64,000 nucleotides of DNA from Allobrachymonas denitrificans DSM 15123 (GTDB lineage: Bacteria > Pseudomonadota > Gammaproteobacteria > Burkholderiales > Burkholderiaceae_C): the NCBI RefSeq assembly GCF_900110225.1, contig NZ_FOCW01000001.1:868001-932000 (forward strand), read 5' to 3'. The translations under genes were made by a program, and so were the position numbers. Of this stretch, positions 51,848 to 61,066 are shown in pieces. The notes below the pieces were generated by a model. That model was given only the letters and a program-made list of their open reading frames with translations, ran no database searches and had not been told where the DNA came from. Numbering within the stretch: position 1 is the stretch's first letter; every line of letters begins with the position of its first letter.

Positions 51848-52417
51848 ATGAGTATCAAGAGCGACAAGTGGATCCGCCGCATGGCCGAAGAGCACGGCAT
51901 GATCGAGCCATTCGAACCCAACCAGGTGCGTTTCTCGCCGGACGGGCACAAGATCGTCAGCTATGGCACCAGCAGCTATGGTTACGACATCCGCTGCGCT
52001 CCCGAGTTCAAGGTGTTCACCAACATCCACAGCACGGTGGTCGATCCGAAGAATTTCGACGAGAAGAGCTTTGTCGACATTCACAGCGACGTCTGCATCA
52101 TCCCGCCCAACAGCTTTGCACTGGCGCGCACGGTGGAGTATTTCCGCATCCCGCGCAATGTGCTCACCGTTTGCCTGGGCAAGAGCACCTATGCCCGTTG
52201 CGGCATCATCGTCAATGTCACGCCGTTCGAACCTGAGTGGGAAGGCTATGTAACGCTTGAGTTCAGCAACACCACGCCGCTGCCCGCCAAGATCTATGCC
52301 GGCGAAGGCTGCGCCCAGGTGCTGTTCTTCGAAAGCGACGAAGTCTGCGAAACCAGCTACAAGGATCGTGGTGGCAAGTACCAGGGTCAGGTCGGCGTGA
52401 CGCTGCCCAAGACCTGA
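51848..52417 (+). CDS. dcd: dCTP deaminase
   Basis: A 189-residue homotrimeric enzyme that deaminates dCTP to dUTP for thymidylate synthesis. The active-site segments [10 protein letters not shown] and [17 protein letters not shown] are intact, the latter holding the catalytic Glu. The N-terminus ([20 protein letters not shown]) is typical of beta-proteobacterial Dcd, and the length is standard. Confidence 0.95.
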   Translation: MSIKSDKWIRRMAEEHGMIEPFEPNQVRFSPDGHKIVSYGTSSYGYDIRCAPEFKVFTNIHSTVVDPKNFDEKSFVDIHSDVCIIPPNSFALARTVEYFRIPRNVLTVCLGKSTYARCGIIVNVTPFEPEWEGYVTLEFSNTTPLPAKIYAGEGCAQVLFFESDEVCETSYKDRGGKYQGQVGVTLPKT

Positions 52418-52570
52418 TCAGACGTCTTTCCTTTACGGGCTGGCTCGCGTCTGCCCGGGGCCTGTTTGGTTCTTGAAGGATCAGGGACGCCCCTGGCGAT
52501 CCTCTCTCCAGATCACGCGCGGGCTGTCCGGCCCCTCGTGGCCATGCTGCCCCGCGCAGACGAGGGCGGA

Positions 52571-53476
52571 TCAGGCAGTGGCGGCCACGCGCATCGCCAG
52601 CCGTGCCGCAGCCAGATCCCATCCGGCCCAGCCGCAGCTCTTGAACAGCACCGGCAAGTCCTTCTGCGTGGCGGTGCCCTGCAGCACCACATCCGTCAGC
52701 GTCGGCATGCCGGCCACTTCCAGTCCCGCCTGCAGCAGGTCGCCGGCTTCATGCTCTGCCTCCGGTGTATCCACCACGATGCGGCCCTGTTCGGCAAAGT
52801 GGCGGCAGAATTCCGGGCTCAGCTCCACCATGGCCGGCGTAAAGGCGCCAACGGCCGCGACAAAGGCATCGGCACGCGGCGTGGCATGCAGTACCGCCTG
52901 GCTGGCCGGCGTGCAGGTCACTACCAGCGGACAGTCCTGCAGCGCAGCATCCGGATCGGTCACTACTTCGGCCTCCAGCCCGTGCAGGCGCGCATGGGCT
53001 GCCAGTTGCTCGGCGCTGCTGGCCGAGCGCGAGGCGATGCGGAAGCGGCGGCTGCCCAGGCCCGCGGCAAAAGCATCCAGATGGGCCTTGCCCTGCACGC
53101 CGGCGCCGACGATCAGCACCGGCCCGTCGGGGTTGGGTGCCAGGCGCTGCGCCGCCAGCAGCGACACGGCGGCAGTACGCCGTGCAGTCACAGTGGGGCC
53201 GTCCAGAAGCAGACGGCGCTCTCCGGTCGCCACGTCCAGCACCAGCACATCCCCCTGAATGGTGGGGCGCGCCGTACCCACATTTCCCGGCGTGAAGCTG
53301 ATCACCTTGGTCATGGCCACTTGCGTGTCCGAACCCGGCATCACGAACAGTGAGCCACCGCCATGCAGCGGCGCCACGATGCGCGGCGGTACGTGTACGC
53401 TGGTGTCGGCCAGCAGGGCGGCGATTTCAGCGGCGAGGGCAGGGTAGGGAAGTGCGAGTTCGGTGTTGCTGTGCAT
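52571..53476 (-). CDS. Ornithine cyclodeaminase / mu-crystallin family enzyme
   Basis: A 301-residue NAD(P)-binding protein. The Rossmann motif is LIVGAGVQGKAHLDAFAAG, and the substrate-side segments MTKVISFTPGNVG, TARRTAAVSLLAA and GAFTPAMVELSPE are typical. The family includes ornithine cyclodeaminase, alanine dehydrogenase and pyrroline-2-carboxylate reductase; the sequence alone does not decide, and the reductase role is plausible. It stands alone, convergent with dcd. ATG 53476 or 53503 could be the start. Confidence 0.82.
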   Translation of the reverse strand: MHSNTELALPYPALAAEIAALLADTSVHVPPRIVAPLHGGGSLFVMPGSDTQVAMTKVISFTPGNVGTARPTIQGDVLVLDVATGERRLLLDGPTVTARRTAAVSLLAAQRLAPNPDGPVLIVGAGVQGKAHLDAFAAGLGSRRFRIASRSASSAEQLAAHARLHGLEAEVVTDPDAALQDCPLVVTCTPASQAVLHATPRADAFVAAVGAFTPAMVELSPEFCRHFAEQGRIVVDTPEAEHEAGDLLQAGLEVAGMPTLTDVVLQGTATQKDLPVLFKSCGWAGWDLAAARLAMRVAATA

Positions 53477-53687
53477 GGTGCTCTGGAACAATGGCCGGGC
53501 CATGAAAAGGCGGCTGGCGTGAATCGGTCACACGGTACAGGAAGTTGGGCATCTTTCCTACAGAAAGCACCGTGCGTCGCAGGGGACTCTGGCGCATAAT
53601 CAATCTGCACCCTGAGCACAGTTGCGTCTGTGATCGGGAGGGAGAGCATGCCAAGAGACACTGTCCAGACTGTAAAGGAACATCACA

Positions 53688-54566
53688 ATGAAATGGGAAG
53701 GTAATCGCCAGTCCGGCAACGTGGAAGACCGACGGGGACAGGGTGGCGGCGGTCTGGGAGGCATGTTGGGCGGCCGCAGCATCGGTATCGGCACCATCGT
53801 GCTCGCTCTGGTCGGCAGCATGATCTTCGGCGTCAACCCGCTTACCATCATCAACATCCTCTCGGGCGGCGGAGGCACCGCACCCGTTACCCAGTCGGCG
53901 CCGGCTCCCGCACCGCCGAAGGAGGATCCGGTTGCAGCCTTTGTGTCCACCGTGCTGGCCGACACCGAAGACGTCTGGACCGACCTGTTCAAGCAGAGTG
54001 GTGCCAACTACGTGCAGCCCAAGCTGGTGCTGTACAGCGGCCGCACGGCAACGGCTTGCGGCACTGGCCAGGCAGCCATGGGCCCGTTCTATTGCCCGGG
54101 CGACCAGAAGGTGTACCTCGACCTGGATTTCTTCAACACCCTCAAGCGTGACCTGGGTGCCAGCGGCGAATTCGCCGAGGCCTACGTGATCGCCCACGAA
54201 GTCGGCCATCACGTGCAGAACCTGATGGGTGTGACCGGTCAGGTCGACGCCATGCGCGGCCGCGTGAGCGAGCGCCAGATGAACGCGCTGAGCGTGCGCG
54301 TCGAGCTGCAGGCCGATTGTCTGGCCGGTGTCTGGGCCAACCATGCCGACCGTGCACGCCAGATTCTGGAGCAGGGCGATATCGAACGCGCGATGGACGC
54401 CGCGGCGAAAATCGGCGATGATGCACTGCAAAAGCGCAGCCAGGGTTATGTTGTTCCAGACAGTTTCACCCACGGTTCCAGCGCGCAGCGCGTGCGCTGG
54501 TTCAATACGGGCCTGCAAACCGGCTCCGTCAAGGCTTGCGATACCTTTAACGCCAGCGCCCTGTAA
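53688..54566 (+). CDS. ypfJ: Neutral zinc metallopeptidase, YpfJ family
   Basis: A 292-residue membrane-anchored protein (family PF04228). A Gly/Arg-rich cytoplasmic start leads to one hydrophobic segment (IGIGTIVLALVGSMIFG) and a Pro/Ala linker. The conserved domain follows, with the zincin motif HEVGHH and a downstream Glu in VELQADCLAGVWAN. CGTGQAAMGPFYCPGDQKVY is the hallmark paired-cysteine segment. The substrate is unknown for the family. Confidence 0.9.
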   Translation: MKWEGNRQSGNVEDRRGQGGGGLGGMLGGRSIGIGTIVLALVGSMIFGVNPLTIINILSGGGGTAPVTQSAPAPAPPKEDPVAAFVSTVLADTEDVWTDLFKQSGANYVQPKLVLYSGRTATACGTGQAAMGPFYCPGDQKVYLDLDFFNTLKRDLGASGEFAEAYVIAHEVGHHVQNLMGVTGQVDAMRGRVSERQMNALSVRVELQADCLAGVWANHADRARQILEQGDIERAMDAAAKIGDDALQKRSQGYVVPDSFTHGSSAQRVRWFNTGLQTGSVKACDTFNASAL

Positions 54567-54626
54567 CAGGTGCTCGCGGCGCGAATTTGTCGCGGCCGCG
54601 CAACAGCCGGATAATGTGTTTTTCCC

Positions 54627-54655
54627 GCCAAGGTGGCTCAGCTGCCTTGGCTTTT
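54627..54655 (+). terminator. Possible terminator after ypfJ
   Basis: A 7-bp stem GCCAAGG / CCTTGGC (54627-54633 with 54645-54651) is followed by a short T4 run. It is moderate in strength. Confidence 0.5.
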
Positions 54656-54693
54656 GGGCATTTGCCCTCGCTCAGTAAAGAGACTTCTGCTGC

Positions 54694-56169
54694 ATGACAG
54701 AAACCGCCACCGTAACCTATGCCCAACTGCCCTTGGCCGAGCCGCTGCAACGCGCGGTAGCCGAGATGGGCTATGTGAACACGACCCCGATCCAGGCCCA
54801 GTCCATCCCCGTCGTCCTTGCCGGACAGGACGTGATGGGCGCTGCGCAGACGGGTACGGGCAAGACGGCGGCATTCTCCCTGCCCCTGCTGCAGCGCCTG
54901 CTCAAGCACCAGACCACCTCCGTGTCCCCGGCACGACACCCTGTGCGCGCCCTGGTGCTGCTGCCCACGCGCGAGCTGGCGGACCAGGTGGCCCAGCAGA
55001 TCAAGCAGTACGCCAAGTACACGCAACTGCGCAGCGCCGTTGTGTTCGGCGGTATCGACATGAAGCCGCAGACGGCCCAGCTCAAAGCCGGCGTAGAAGT
55101 GCTGGTGGCGACACCCGGCCGTCTGCTGGACCATATCGAGGCGCGCAACTGCGTACTGAATCAGGTCGAATATGTGGTGCTGGACGAGGCCGACCGCATG
55201 CTGGACATCGGTTTCCTGCCCGATCTGGAGCGCATCCTGGCCTACCTGCCCAAGCAGCGCACCACGCTGCTGTTCTCGGCTACCTTCTCGCCCGAGATCA
55301 AGCGTCTGGCCGGCAGCTACCTGCAGAATCCGGTCACCATCGAAGTGGCGCGTTCCAACGCCACGGCCGCTACCGTCACGCAGCGCTTCGTGCGCGTGGA
55401 CGATGACGACAAGCGCGCCGCGCTGCAGCAGCTGATTCGCGAGAACCAGTTGCGCCAGGCCTTTGTCTTCACCAACAGCAAGCTCGGTTGTGCCCGTCTG
55501 GCCCGCCATCTGGAGCGTGAAGGCCTCAAGACCGCTGCACTGCATGGCGACAAGAGCCAGGACGAGCGCCTGAAATCTCTGGATGCCTTCAAGGCCGGCG
55601 AGGTGGACTTCCTGATCTGTACCGATGTGGCAGCCCGCGGCCTGGACATCAAGGATGTGCCGGCGGTGTTCAACTACGACATCCCGTTCAACGCCGAAGA
55701 CTATGTGCACCGCATCGGCCGTACCGGTCGTGCCGGCGCCGATGGCCTGGCCATCAGCCTGGTCGGCAATGGCGATGGCAAGCTGGTGGGCGAGATCGAG
55801 AAGCTCACGCGCCAGAGCATCAAGCCGGAAAGCATCGTCCTCCAAGGCCGCGGTGGTCGGCCTGACCGCCGTCCGCCTCCGCGTCGTGAAGAAGGCAGCC
55901 GCCTGCGCCACGAGCGCGACCACGGGGATGCCGGCAGCTCGCGAGAACCCTCTGGCGATCGCTACCGCCGTGCCCCGCGCATGGCCGATCCCTTCTTCGA
56001 CAAGCCCTACGAGGCCCCGCAGCGCGACGAAGCGCCTTCCTGGGAGCAGGCGCCGCGCCGTGTGGCGACGCGTCCGGGCCTCAGCGCCAACATCCGTCCC
56101 AAGCGTTCGGTGGCTGCCCTGTTCCGTCCCGCTGCGTCCGGAAACAACGGCAGCAGCGCTGGCAACTGA
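54694..56169 (+). CDS. rhlE: DEAD-box ATP-dependent RNA helicase, RhlE-like
   Basis: A 491-residue helicase with the full motif set: the Q motif region (TTPIQAQSIP), motif I AQTGTGKT, motif II DEAD (VVLDEADRMLDIGF), motif III SAT (LLFSATFSPE) and motif VI HRIGRTGR. A basic, low-complexity C-terminal tail of ~110 residues, rich in Arg, Pro and Asp, is typical of RhlE-type enzymes and probably binds RNA. It acts in ribosome assembly or mRNA turnover. It converges on apaH with a six-base gap. Confidence 0.92.
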   Translation: MTETATVTYAQLPLAEPLQRAVAEMGYVNTTPIQAQSIPVVLAGQDVMGAAQTGTGKTAAFSLPLLQRLLKHQTTSVSPARHPVRALVLLPTRELADQVAQQIKQYAKYTQLRSAVVFGGIDMKPQTAQLKAGVEVLVATPGRLLDHIEARNCVLNQVEYVVLDEADRMLDIGFLPDLERILAYLPKQRTTLLFSATFSPEIKRLAGSYLQNPVTIEVARSNATAATVTQRFVRVDDDDKRAALQQLIRENQLRQAFVFTNSKLGCARLARHLEREGLKTAALHGDKSQDERLKSLDAFKAGEVDFLICTDVAARGLDIKDVPAVFNYDIPFNAEDYVHRIGRTGRAGADGLAISLVGNGDGKLVGEIEKLTRQSIKPESIVLQGRGGRPDRRPPPRREEGSRLRHERDHGDAGSSREPSGDRYRRAPRMADPFFDKPYEAPQRDEAPSWEQAPRRVATRPGLSANIRPKRSVAALFRPAASGNNGSSAGN

Positions 56170-56175
56170 CTGCGC

Positions 56176-57003
56176 TCAGATTTCCGCGCTGGTGGCGCTC
56201 GTCACCTGGATCACTTCGCCCGGCGTTCCTTCGGGCGTGATTTCCACTGCCGTCAGCTCACCCCCCCACACACAACCCGTGTCCAGTGCCAGCAGGTTGT
56301 GCCGCGTGATCAGCCCCAGGGCCGACCAGTGCCCAAAGGCCACCAGCGTATCGGCGGTGCGGCGCAGCGGATGGGCAAACCAGGGAACCAGGTCATCAGG
56401 GGCCTCTTCGATGCCGCGCTTGTGCGAGAAGTCCAGGCTGCCATCCACATGCAGGAATCGGATGCGCGTCAGCGTGTTGATGATCAGGCGCCAGCGCGCC
56501 ATTCCGTGCAGGCTTTCACGCCACAGCGCCGGATGGTTGCCGAAGGCCTCGGACAGAAAGCGCGTCCAGTCGCCGCTGCGCAGGTGCTCTGCCACTTCCG
56601 CCGCACATTCCAGTGTCTGTGCCACGTCCCATTGGGGCTGTACCCCGGCATGCACCATCAGGCACCGGTTGGCATACAGGGCCAGTGGCTGGCGGCGCAG
56701 CCAGTCCAGCAGCAGTGGCGCATCCGGTGCCACCAGCAGCTCGGTGAGCGTATCGCGGCGGCCCATCTGGCGGATCCCCTGCGATACGGCCAGCAGATGG
56801 ATATCATGGTTACCCAGCAGGCAGAAGGCACTGCCATCCATTGCCATCAGGCGACGCAGTACACTGGCCGAAGCCGGCCCCCGGTTCACAAGATCACCCA
56901 ACACGTACAGCGAGTCGCGGCTGGGCGAAAATGCCAGCCGATCCAGAAGATCTGCCAACGCGGCATCGCAGCCCTGAATATCCCCAATACAGTACATTGC
57001 CAT
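56176..57003 (-). CDS. apaH: Bis(5'-nucleosyl)-tetraphosphatase, symmetrical
   Basis: A 275-residue metallophosphatase that splits Ap4A into two ADP. The phosphoesterase motifs are all present: GDIQGC (7-12), GDLVNRGP and GNHDIHLLAVSQG. The length equals that of E. coli ApaH within a few residues. ATG 57003 or 56997 may be used (MAMYCIGD). It is divergent from the CorC-type gene with a 26-base gap, so their promoters overlap. Confidence 0.93.
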   Translation of the reverse strand: MAMYCIGDIQGCDAALADLLDRLAFSPSRDSLYVLGDLVNRGPASASVLRRLMAMDGSAFCLLGNHDIHLLAVSQGIRQMGRRDTLTELLVAPDAPLLLDWLRRQPLALYANRCLMVHAGVQPQWDVAQTLECAAEVAEHLRSGDWTRFLSEAFGNHPALWRESLHGMARWRLIINTLTRIRFLHVDGSLDFSHKRGIEEAPDDLVPWFAHPLRRTADTLVAFGHWSALGLITRHNLLALDTGCVWGGELTAVEITPEGTPGEVIQVTSATSAEI

Positions 57004-57029
57004 AATGCGCAGCATTATCCCTTGAGTTC

Positions 57030-58343
57030 ATGGACCTTTTACTCATCATTTTCCTGACCCTGCTGAACGGGGTATTTGCCATGTCGGAAATGGCCATTGC
57101 ATCAAGCCGCAAGGCGCGACTCGATGCCATGAGCGCCTCGGGAGATCAGGGTGCTACTGCTGCACTGGGGCTGATCGACAACCCCACCCACTTCCTGTCC
57201 ACGGTGCAGATCGGCATCACGTCCATTGGCGTGCTCAACGGCATCGTGGGTGAAGCCGCCTTCAGCCCGATGGTGGCTGCAATGCTGCAGGATCTGGGCA
57301 TGCCGGCAGGCCCGGCCGGAGTGACTGCCACGGCGCTGGTGGTCACCATCATCACCTTCACCACTATCATCTTCGGCGAACTGGTGCCCAAGCGCATCGG
57401 CCAGATCTACCCTGAACTGGTGGCGCGCTGGATTGCGCGACCCATGAGCAGTCTGGCTCGCCTGACCAAGCCCTTCGTGCTGCTGCTGTCGGCGTCCACC
57501 ACGGCCGTGCTCAAGCTGCTGCCCATCGACACCAGTGGTTCACGCAAGGTGACCGAGGAAGAAATTGCCGCCAGCCTGGAAGAGGGCGTGGATGCCGGCC
57601 TGATCGAGGAACACGAGCACCAGATGGTGCAGAACGTGTTCCTGCTGGACGATCGCGTGCTGTCTTCCATCATGGTGCCGCGCAACGAAATCGACTGGTT
57701 TGACGCACAGACCACCGTGGCAGAAGCCCTGCGCATGCTGCATGGCTCCATGGAAAATGCCGCAGACCACCACATCCATTCCTGGTATCCGGTGTGCCGC
57801 GACACCCTGGACAATGTGATTGGCGTGGTCAATGTGGGCCGCATCATGCTGGCCGAAAATGTGGATGATTCGCAGACGCTCGAATCGATTGCCATGCCGG
57901 CCACTTTCGTGCCCGAAACGCTCAGCGGCATGGAGTTGCTGGAACAGTTCCGCACCCAGGTGGGGCGAATGGTCATCGTGGTGGACGAATATGGGGAGAT
58001 TCAGGGCCTGATGACGCCGCGCGATCTGCTAGAGGCCATTACCGGCGAATTGAAAACCGACAGCCATGAAGAAGCCTGGGCGCAGCAAACAGAAGATGGT
58101 GCATGGCTGCTTGATGGCATGATTCCGGTCAGTGAGCTCAAGGCACGGCTGGAAATCGAGGAATTGCCCGACGAGGATAAAGACCATTACAACACGCTGG
58201 CCGGGTTGCTCATGTATGTCACCGGATCGCTCCCCGAGGAAACAGAGCGTATCTTCTGTACCGGCTGGGATTTTGAAGTGGTGGATCTGGATGGCAAACG
58301 CATTGACAAGGTGATTGCCCGAAAATCGCCTTCTGCATCCTGA
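57030..58343 (+). CDS. CNNM/CorC-type membrane protein (HlyC/CorC family)
   Basis: A 437-residue membrane protein. An N-terminal DUF21/CNNM transmembrane domain (FLTLLNGVFAMSEMAIASSR, then STVQIGITSIGVLNGIVGE and FGELVPKRIG) is followed by two CBS domains (VPRNEIDWFDAQTT, then VDEYGEIQGLMTPRDLLEAI) and the CorC_HlyC C-terminal domain. The family is linked to Mg2+/Co2+ efflux and ion homeostasis; the older name haemolysin is misleading. Confidence 0.9.
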   Translation: MDLLLIIFLTLLNGVFAMSEMAIASSRKARLDAMSASGDQGATAALGLIDNPTHFLSTVQIGITSIGVLNGIVGEAAFSPMVAAMLQDLGMPAGPAGVTATALVVTIITFTTIIFGELVPKRIGQIYPELVARWIARPMSSLARLTKPFVLLLSASTTAVLKLLPIDTSGSRKVTEEEIAASLEEGVDAGLIEEHEHQMVQNVFLLDDRVLSSIMVPRNEIDWFDAQTTVAEALRMLHGSMENAADHHIHSWYPVCRDTLDNVIGVVNVGRIMLAENVDDSQTLESIAMPATFVPETLSGMELLEQFRTQVGRMVIVVDEYGEIQGLMTPRDLLEAITGELKTDSHEEAWAQQTEDGAWLLDGMIPVSELKARLEIEELPDEDKDHYNTLAGLLMYVTGSLPEETERIFCTGWDFEVVDLDGKRIDKVIARKSPSAS

Positions 58344-58354
58344 TCAGGAAAATA

Positions 58355-58394
58355 AGGCCCTTCATATTCCATGATGGAAATTCGGGCCTATAAT
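58355..58394 (+). promoter_or_regulatory. Promoter of the H-NS-family gene with overlapping inverted repeat
   Basis: A perfect -10 hexamer TATAAT lies at 58389-58394, about 41 bases before the start codon. Upstream, 58355-58389 form an interrupted inverted repeat (AGGCCC ... TTCCAT-G-ATGGAA ... GGGCCT) that covers the -35 region. This may be an operator, possibly for autoregulation, or a terminator-like structure for the preceding gene without a T run. Confidence 0.5.
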
Positions 58395-58435
58395 CCAGTG
58401 CACTGAATATCCAACTGAAACAGACAGGAGCGCCT

Positions 58436-58729
58436 ATGAATTCCTTGCAAGAACTGCTGAAGCAGCGTGAAGAACTGGAAGCCCGCATTCGTCAGGCGCG
58501 TCAGGAGCAGACGGCCGAAGCGATTGCCACTTGCCGTCGCCTGATTGGCGAATATGACCTGACCGAGCAGGATCTGTTCGGTACCCGTCGTGGTGCCAAA
58601 GCTGCCTCCACTGGCAGCAAGGTGGCGCCCAAGTACCGCAATAACGAAACCGGTGAAACCTGGACCGGTCGTGGCAAGCCGCCGCGCTGGATTCAGGACA
58701 AGAACCGCGAGGATTTCCTGATCAAGTAA
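58436..58729 (+). CDS. H-NS histone-like nucleoid-associated protein
   Basis: A 97-residue H-NS-family protein. An N-terminal coiled-coil (LQELLKQREELEARIRQARQ) mediates oligomerisation, and the C-terminal DNA-binding segment YRNNETGETWTGRGKPPRWI matches the H-NS consensus, with the AT-hook-like GRGKPPRW. It is short compared with E. coli H-NS (137), as is usual in Burkholderiales. GACAGGAG lies upstream. It silences AT-rich and foreign DNA. Confidence 0.93.
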   Translation: MNSLQELLKQREELEARIRQARQEQTAEAIATCRRLIGEYDLTEQDLFGTRRGAKAASTGSKVAPKYRNNETGETWTGRGKPPRWIQDKNREDFLIK

Positions 58730-58768
58730 ATCCGCATGGATGCAGGGAAAATCCTGTATCCATACAAG

Positions 58769-58796
58769 AAAGCACCTGAGAGCAGGTGCTTTTTTT
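58769..58796 (+). terminator. Intrinsic terminator after the H-NS gene
   Basis: A 10-bp stem AAAGCACCTG / CAGGTGCTTT (58769-58778 with 58783-58792) with an AGAG loop continues into a run of seven or more T. Confidence 0.9.
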
Positions 58797-58871
58797 ATGC
58801 TGGTGTCGCTGCCTGGTGGCAGGTGTTTCCTCTGACCTGTTCAGGTTGTGTTGCTGATACGGCAGTCTTAA

Positions 58872-59654
58872 TCAAACCCCCAGCGCGAATACTGCCGGCA
58901 ACTTCGGTGGCAGGGTGGGGCGATTCTTGCGCCATTGCGCAATGCTGGCCTGTTGAATCTGCATGCTGGGCAGTGTCAGCCCATGGGCAATGCAGAGACG
59001 GGTCTCGGGTTTCAGGCATTGCAGTGCATGATCGAATACCGCCTGATTGCGATAGGGCGTTTCAATCCACAATTGCGTTTGACCACTGCGCTGCGCCAGC
59101 AATTCCAGTGCCTGCAGGCGCTTGGCACGCTCCTGAATATCCTGCGGCAGGTATCCGGTGAAGGCAAAGTTCTGCCCATTCAGGCCACTGGCCGCCAGCG
59201 CCAGCAACAGGGAGCTGGGGCCCACCAGAGGCACGACCGGAATGCCGGCGGCATGGGCGGCTCGCACCACCGATGAACCCGGATCGGCCACGGCCGGAAT
59301 GCCGGCTTCGCTGGCGAGAGCCACATCATGGCCATCCAGCGCAGGCTGCAGCAGCGCGCGTGCGGCCTTGGCCATGTCGGCCTGGCCAGCCTGGCCGGGC
59401 AGGTGGTCCCCTTTCTTGTGCACTTCGCGCGGCAGGGTGGCAATCTGCAGCTCCTGCAATGGCGCCGCCAGTGGCACGACGGCATCCACACGCTTGAGCA
59501 GGGCGCGCGTGGTCTTGGCGTTTTCGGTGATCCAGTAGCGCAGGCGCGCCATCTGTTCGAGGGTGGCCTGGGGCAGCACGTCGGTGATAGGAGGCAGCGG
59601 CGGTTCGCAGCCGAAGTCCAGCGGCGCTGGCACCAGATACAGGGTGCCGCTCAT
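58872..59654 (-). CDS. RsmI-like SAM-dependent tetrapyrrole-methylase family protein
   Basis: A 260-residue protein with the TP_methylase fold of RsmI. Recognisable segments are LYLVPAPLDFG, DVALASEAGIPAVADPGSS, VPLVGPSSLLLALAASGLNG and FAFTGYLP. RsmI methylates C1402 of 16S rRNA; this shorter variant may be a paralogue with another target. It overlaps maf by four bases, so the two are translationally coupled. Confidence 0.87.
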   Translation of the reverse strand: MSGTLYLVPAPLDFGCEPPLPPITDVLPQATLEQMARLRYWITENAKTTRALLKRVDAVVPLAAPLQELQIATLPREVHKKGDHLPGQAGQADMAKAARALLQPALDGHDVALASEAGIPAVADPGSSVVRAAHAAGIPVVPLVGPSSLLLALAASGLNGQNFAFTGYLPQDIQERAKRLQALELLAQRSGQTQLWIETPYRNQAVFDHALQCLKPETRLCIAHGLTLPSMQIQQASIAQWRKNRPTLPPKLPAVFALGV

Positions 59655-60280
59655 GCAGTCGCTCCGGCCAGAACGGGAACGCCAGCGGCCCGCAGCAGGC
59701 TGACGGTCTTGATCAGGGGCAGTCCGACCAGCGCGGTCGGATCATCGCTCTGCAGGCGTGCCAGCAGGGCAATGCCCAGGGCCTCGCTCTTGGCGCTGCC
59801 GGCGCAGTCATAGGGTTTCTCGGCCTGCAGGTAGGCTTCGATGTCGGCATCGCTCATGCCGGTGTCGCTGTCGCGGAAGGTCACGCTGACCTGTGCCACA
59901 TCCACTGCCTCGAAGCCGCTGTTCCTGCACACCACCGCCACGGCCGTGTGAAATACCACGGTCTGGCCGCGCATCATGCGCAGCTGTGCCACGGCACGTT
60001 CGTGGGTCACCGGCTTGCCCAGGGGTCGGCCATGCAGGTCGGCCACCTGGTCCGATCCGATCACCACCGCATCCGGCTGCTGCATGGCGACGGCCTGCGC
60101 CTTGGCCAGTGCCAGACGACGGGCCACGCTGCGGGGATCCTCGTCCACGTGGGGGGTCTCGTCGGTGTCCGGGGACATCACCTCGAACGGCAGGCGCAGG
60201 CGCTGCAGCAGTTCGCGACGGTAGGGAGAGGTGGAGGCGAGAATGAGCCGGCGCGCGGCGGAAGAAGAGGCGGAAGACAT
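59651..60280 (-). CDS. Maf-family nucleoside triphosphate pyrophosphatase
   Basis: A 209-residue Maf/YceF-type protein that hydrolyses non-canonical nucleotides. Conserved parts are LILASTSPYRRELLQRL (12-28), VIGSDQVADLHGRPLGKP and KPYDCAGSAKSEALGIALL. The DQV form and the CAGS segment favour the YceF (m7GTP) subfamily over the dTTP/UTP one. ATG 60280 was chosen because the conserved region starts just after it; the open frame upstream is antisense to yceD. It is divergent from yceD with only 21 bases between starts. Confidence 0.9.
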   Translation of the reverse strand: MSSASSSAARRLILASTSPYRRELLQRLRLPFEVMSPDTDETPHVDEDPRSVARRLALAKAQAVAMQQPDAVVIGSDQVADLHGRPLGKPVTHERAVAQLRMMRGQTVVFHTAVAVVCRNSGFEAVDVAQVSVTFRDSDTGMSDADIEAYLQAEKPYDCAGSAKSEALGIALLARLQSDDPTALVGLPLIKTVSLLRAAGVPVLAGATA

Positions 60281-60301
60281 GGATTCTCTTACACTCGGGG
60301 T

Positions 60302-60883
60302 ATGGCAAACGACATCAAATCTGGCGGCAAGCGCGCGGCGCAGCCCTTCAATGCACGTCATCTGGACATCGTGGCTTTTGCCGAGGCCGGCGCGAGCCTG
60401 TCCGGCGAGGATCCATTGTCGCATTACGCGCGCCTGTCGCGCGAAGACCTGGATGGCGAGGGAAAGGCCGTCGTGCGGTGGCAGACCCAGGGTCGTAGCG
60501 AACCAGTGGCGGGCGGCGCGCCCGAGATCTGGCTCGATCTGCAGGCGCAGACCGAGCTGGGCATGCAGTGCCAGCGTTGCCTGGAGCCGATGCGGCAGGC
60601 ACTGGCCTTCGAGCGGTCCTTTCGTTTCGTGCGCGACGAAGCCACGGCGGAGCAGCTGGACGAGGAGCTGGAAGAAGACGTGCTGGTCTGGCGCAAGGAT
60701 TTCGACCTGCAGGCGCTGGTCGAGGACGAACTCCTGATGGAGCTGCCGGTGGCGCCTCGTCACGAGGTCTGCCCGAGTACGCCGCCGATGCAGGTGCAGA
60801 CGCACGACTTCGATGCCGGCGAGCAAGAGAAGCCCAATCCCTTCGCCGCCCTCAAGGCCCTGAAGAAAAACAACGGTGCCTGA
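60302..60883 (+). CDS. yceD: YceD/DUF177 family protein
   Basis: A 193-residue member of DUF177, implicated in 23S rRNA or ribosome accumulation and nearly always encoded next to rpmF. The conserved part includes MQCQRCLEPMRQALAFERSF, a pair of cysteines three apart, then the acidic run DEELEEDVLVWRKDFDLQAL and VEDELLMELPVAPRHEVC. ATG 60302 is the first codon of the conserved N-terminus. The promoter must lie within the 5' end of maf. Confidence 0.9.
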   Translation: MANDIKSGGKRAAQPFNARHLDIVAFAEAGASLSGEDPLSHYARLSREDLDGEGKAVVRWQTQGRSEPVAGGAPEIWLDLQAQTELGMQCQRCLEPMRQALAFERSFRFVRDEATAEQLDEELEEDVLVWRKDFDLQALVEDELLMELPVAPRHEVCPSTPPMQVQTHDFDAGEQEKPNPFAALKALKKNNGA

Positions 60884-60946
60884 ACGCTGCCAGCCAGCGT
60901 CAACCACGCCAGACTGCACGACGGTGGGATTTTTGCCGCACCGATC

Positions 60947-60976
60947 TTGCAGGAGTGCATGAAAACTGGTTATAAT
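60947..60976 (+). promoter_or_regulatory. Promoter of the rpmF-plsX-fabH-fabD operon
   Basis: TTGCAG (60947-60952) and a perfect TATAAT (60971-60976) are 18 bases apart. Transcription would begin near 60983, giving a leader of about 155 bases before rpmF. Confidence 0.6.
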
Positions 60977-61066
60977 TCCATGCTTTACTGCATAGGCAAA
61001 GCGCCTGTGCGGCAATTATTGGCAGGCGGCACAGTCCCCAAGACCCTTTCGCGGTCGTACAGGGAG

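Noticed and set aside
59651-61015. A 454-residue fusion ending in the Maf domain
   Set aside because: Its N-terminal half is antisense to yceD; the Maf domain starts at 60280.
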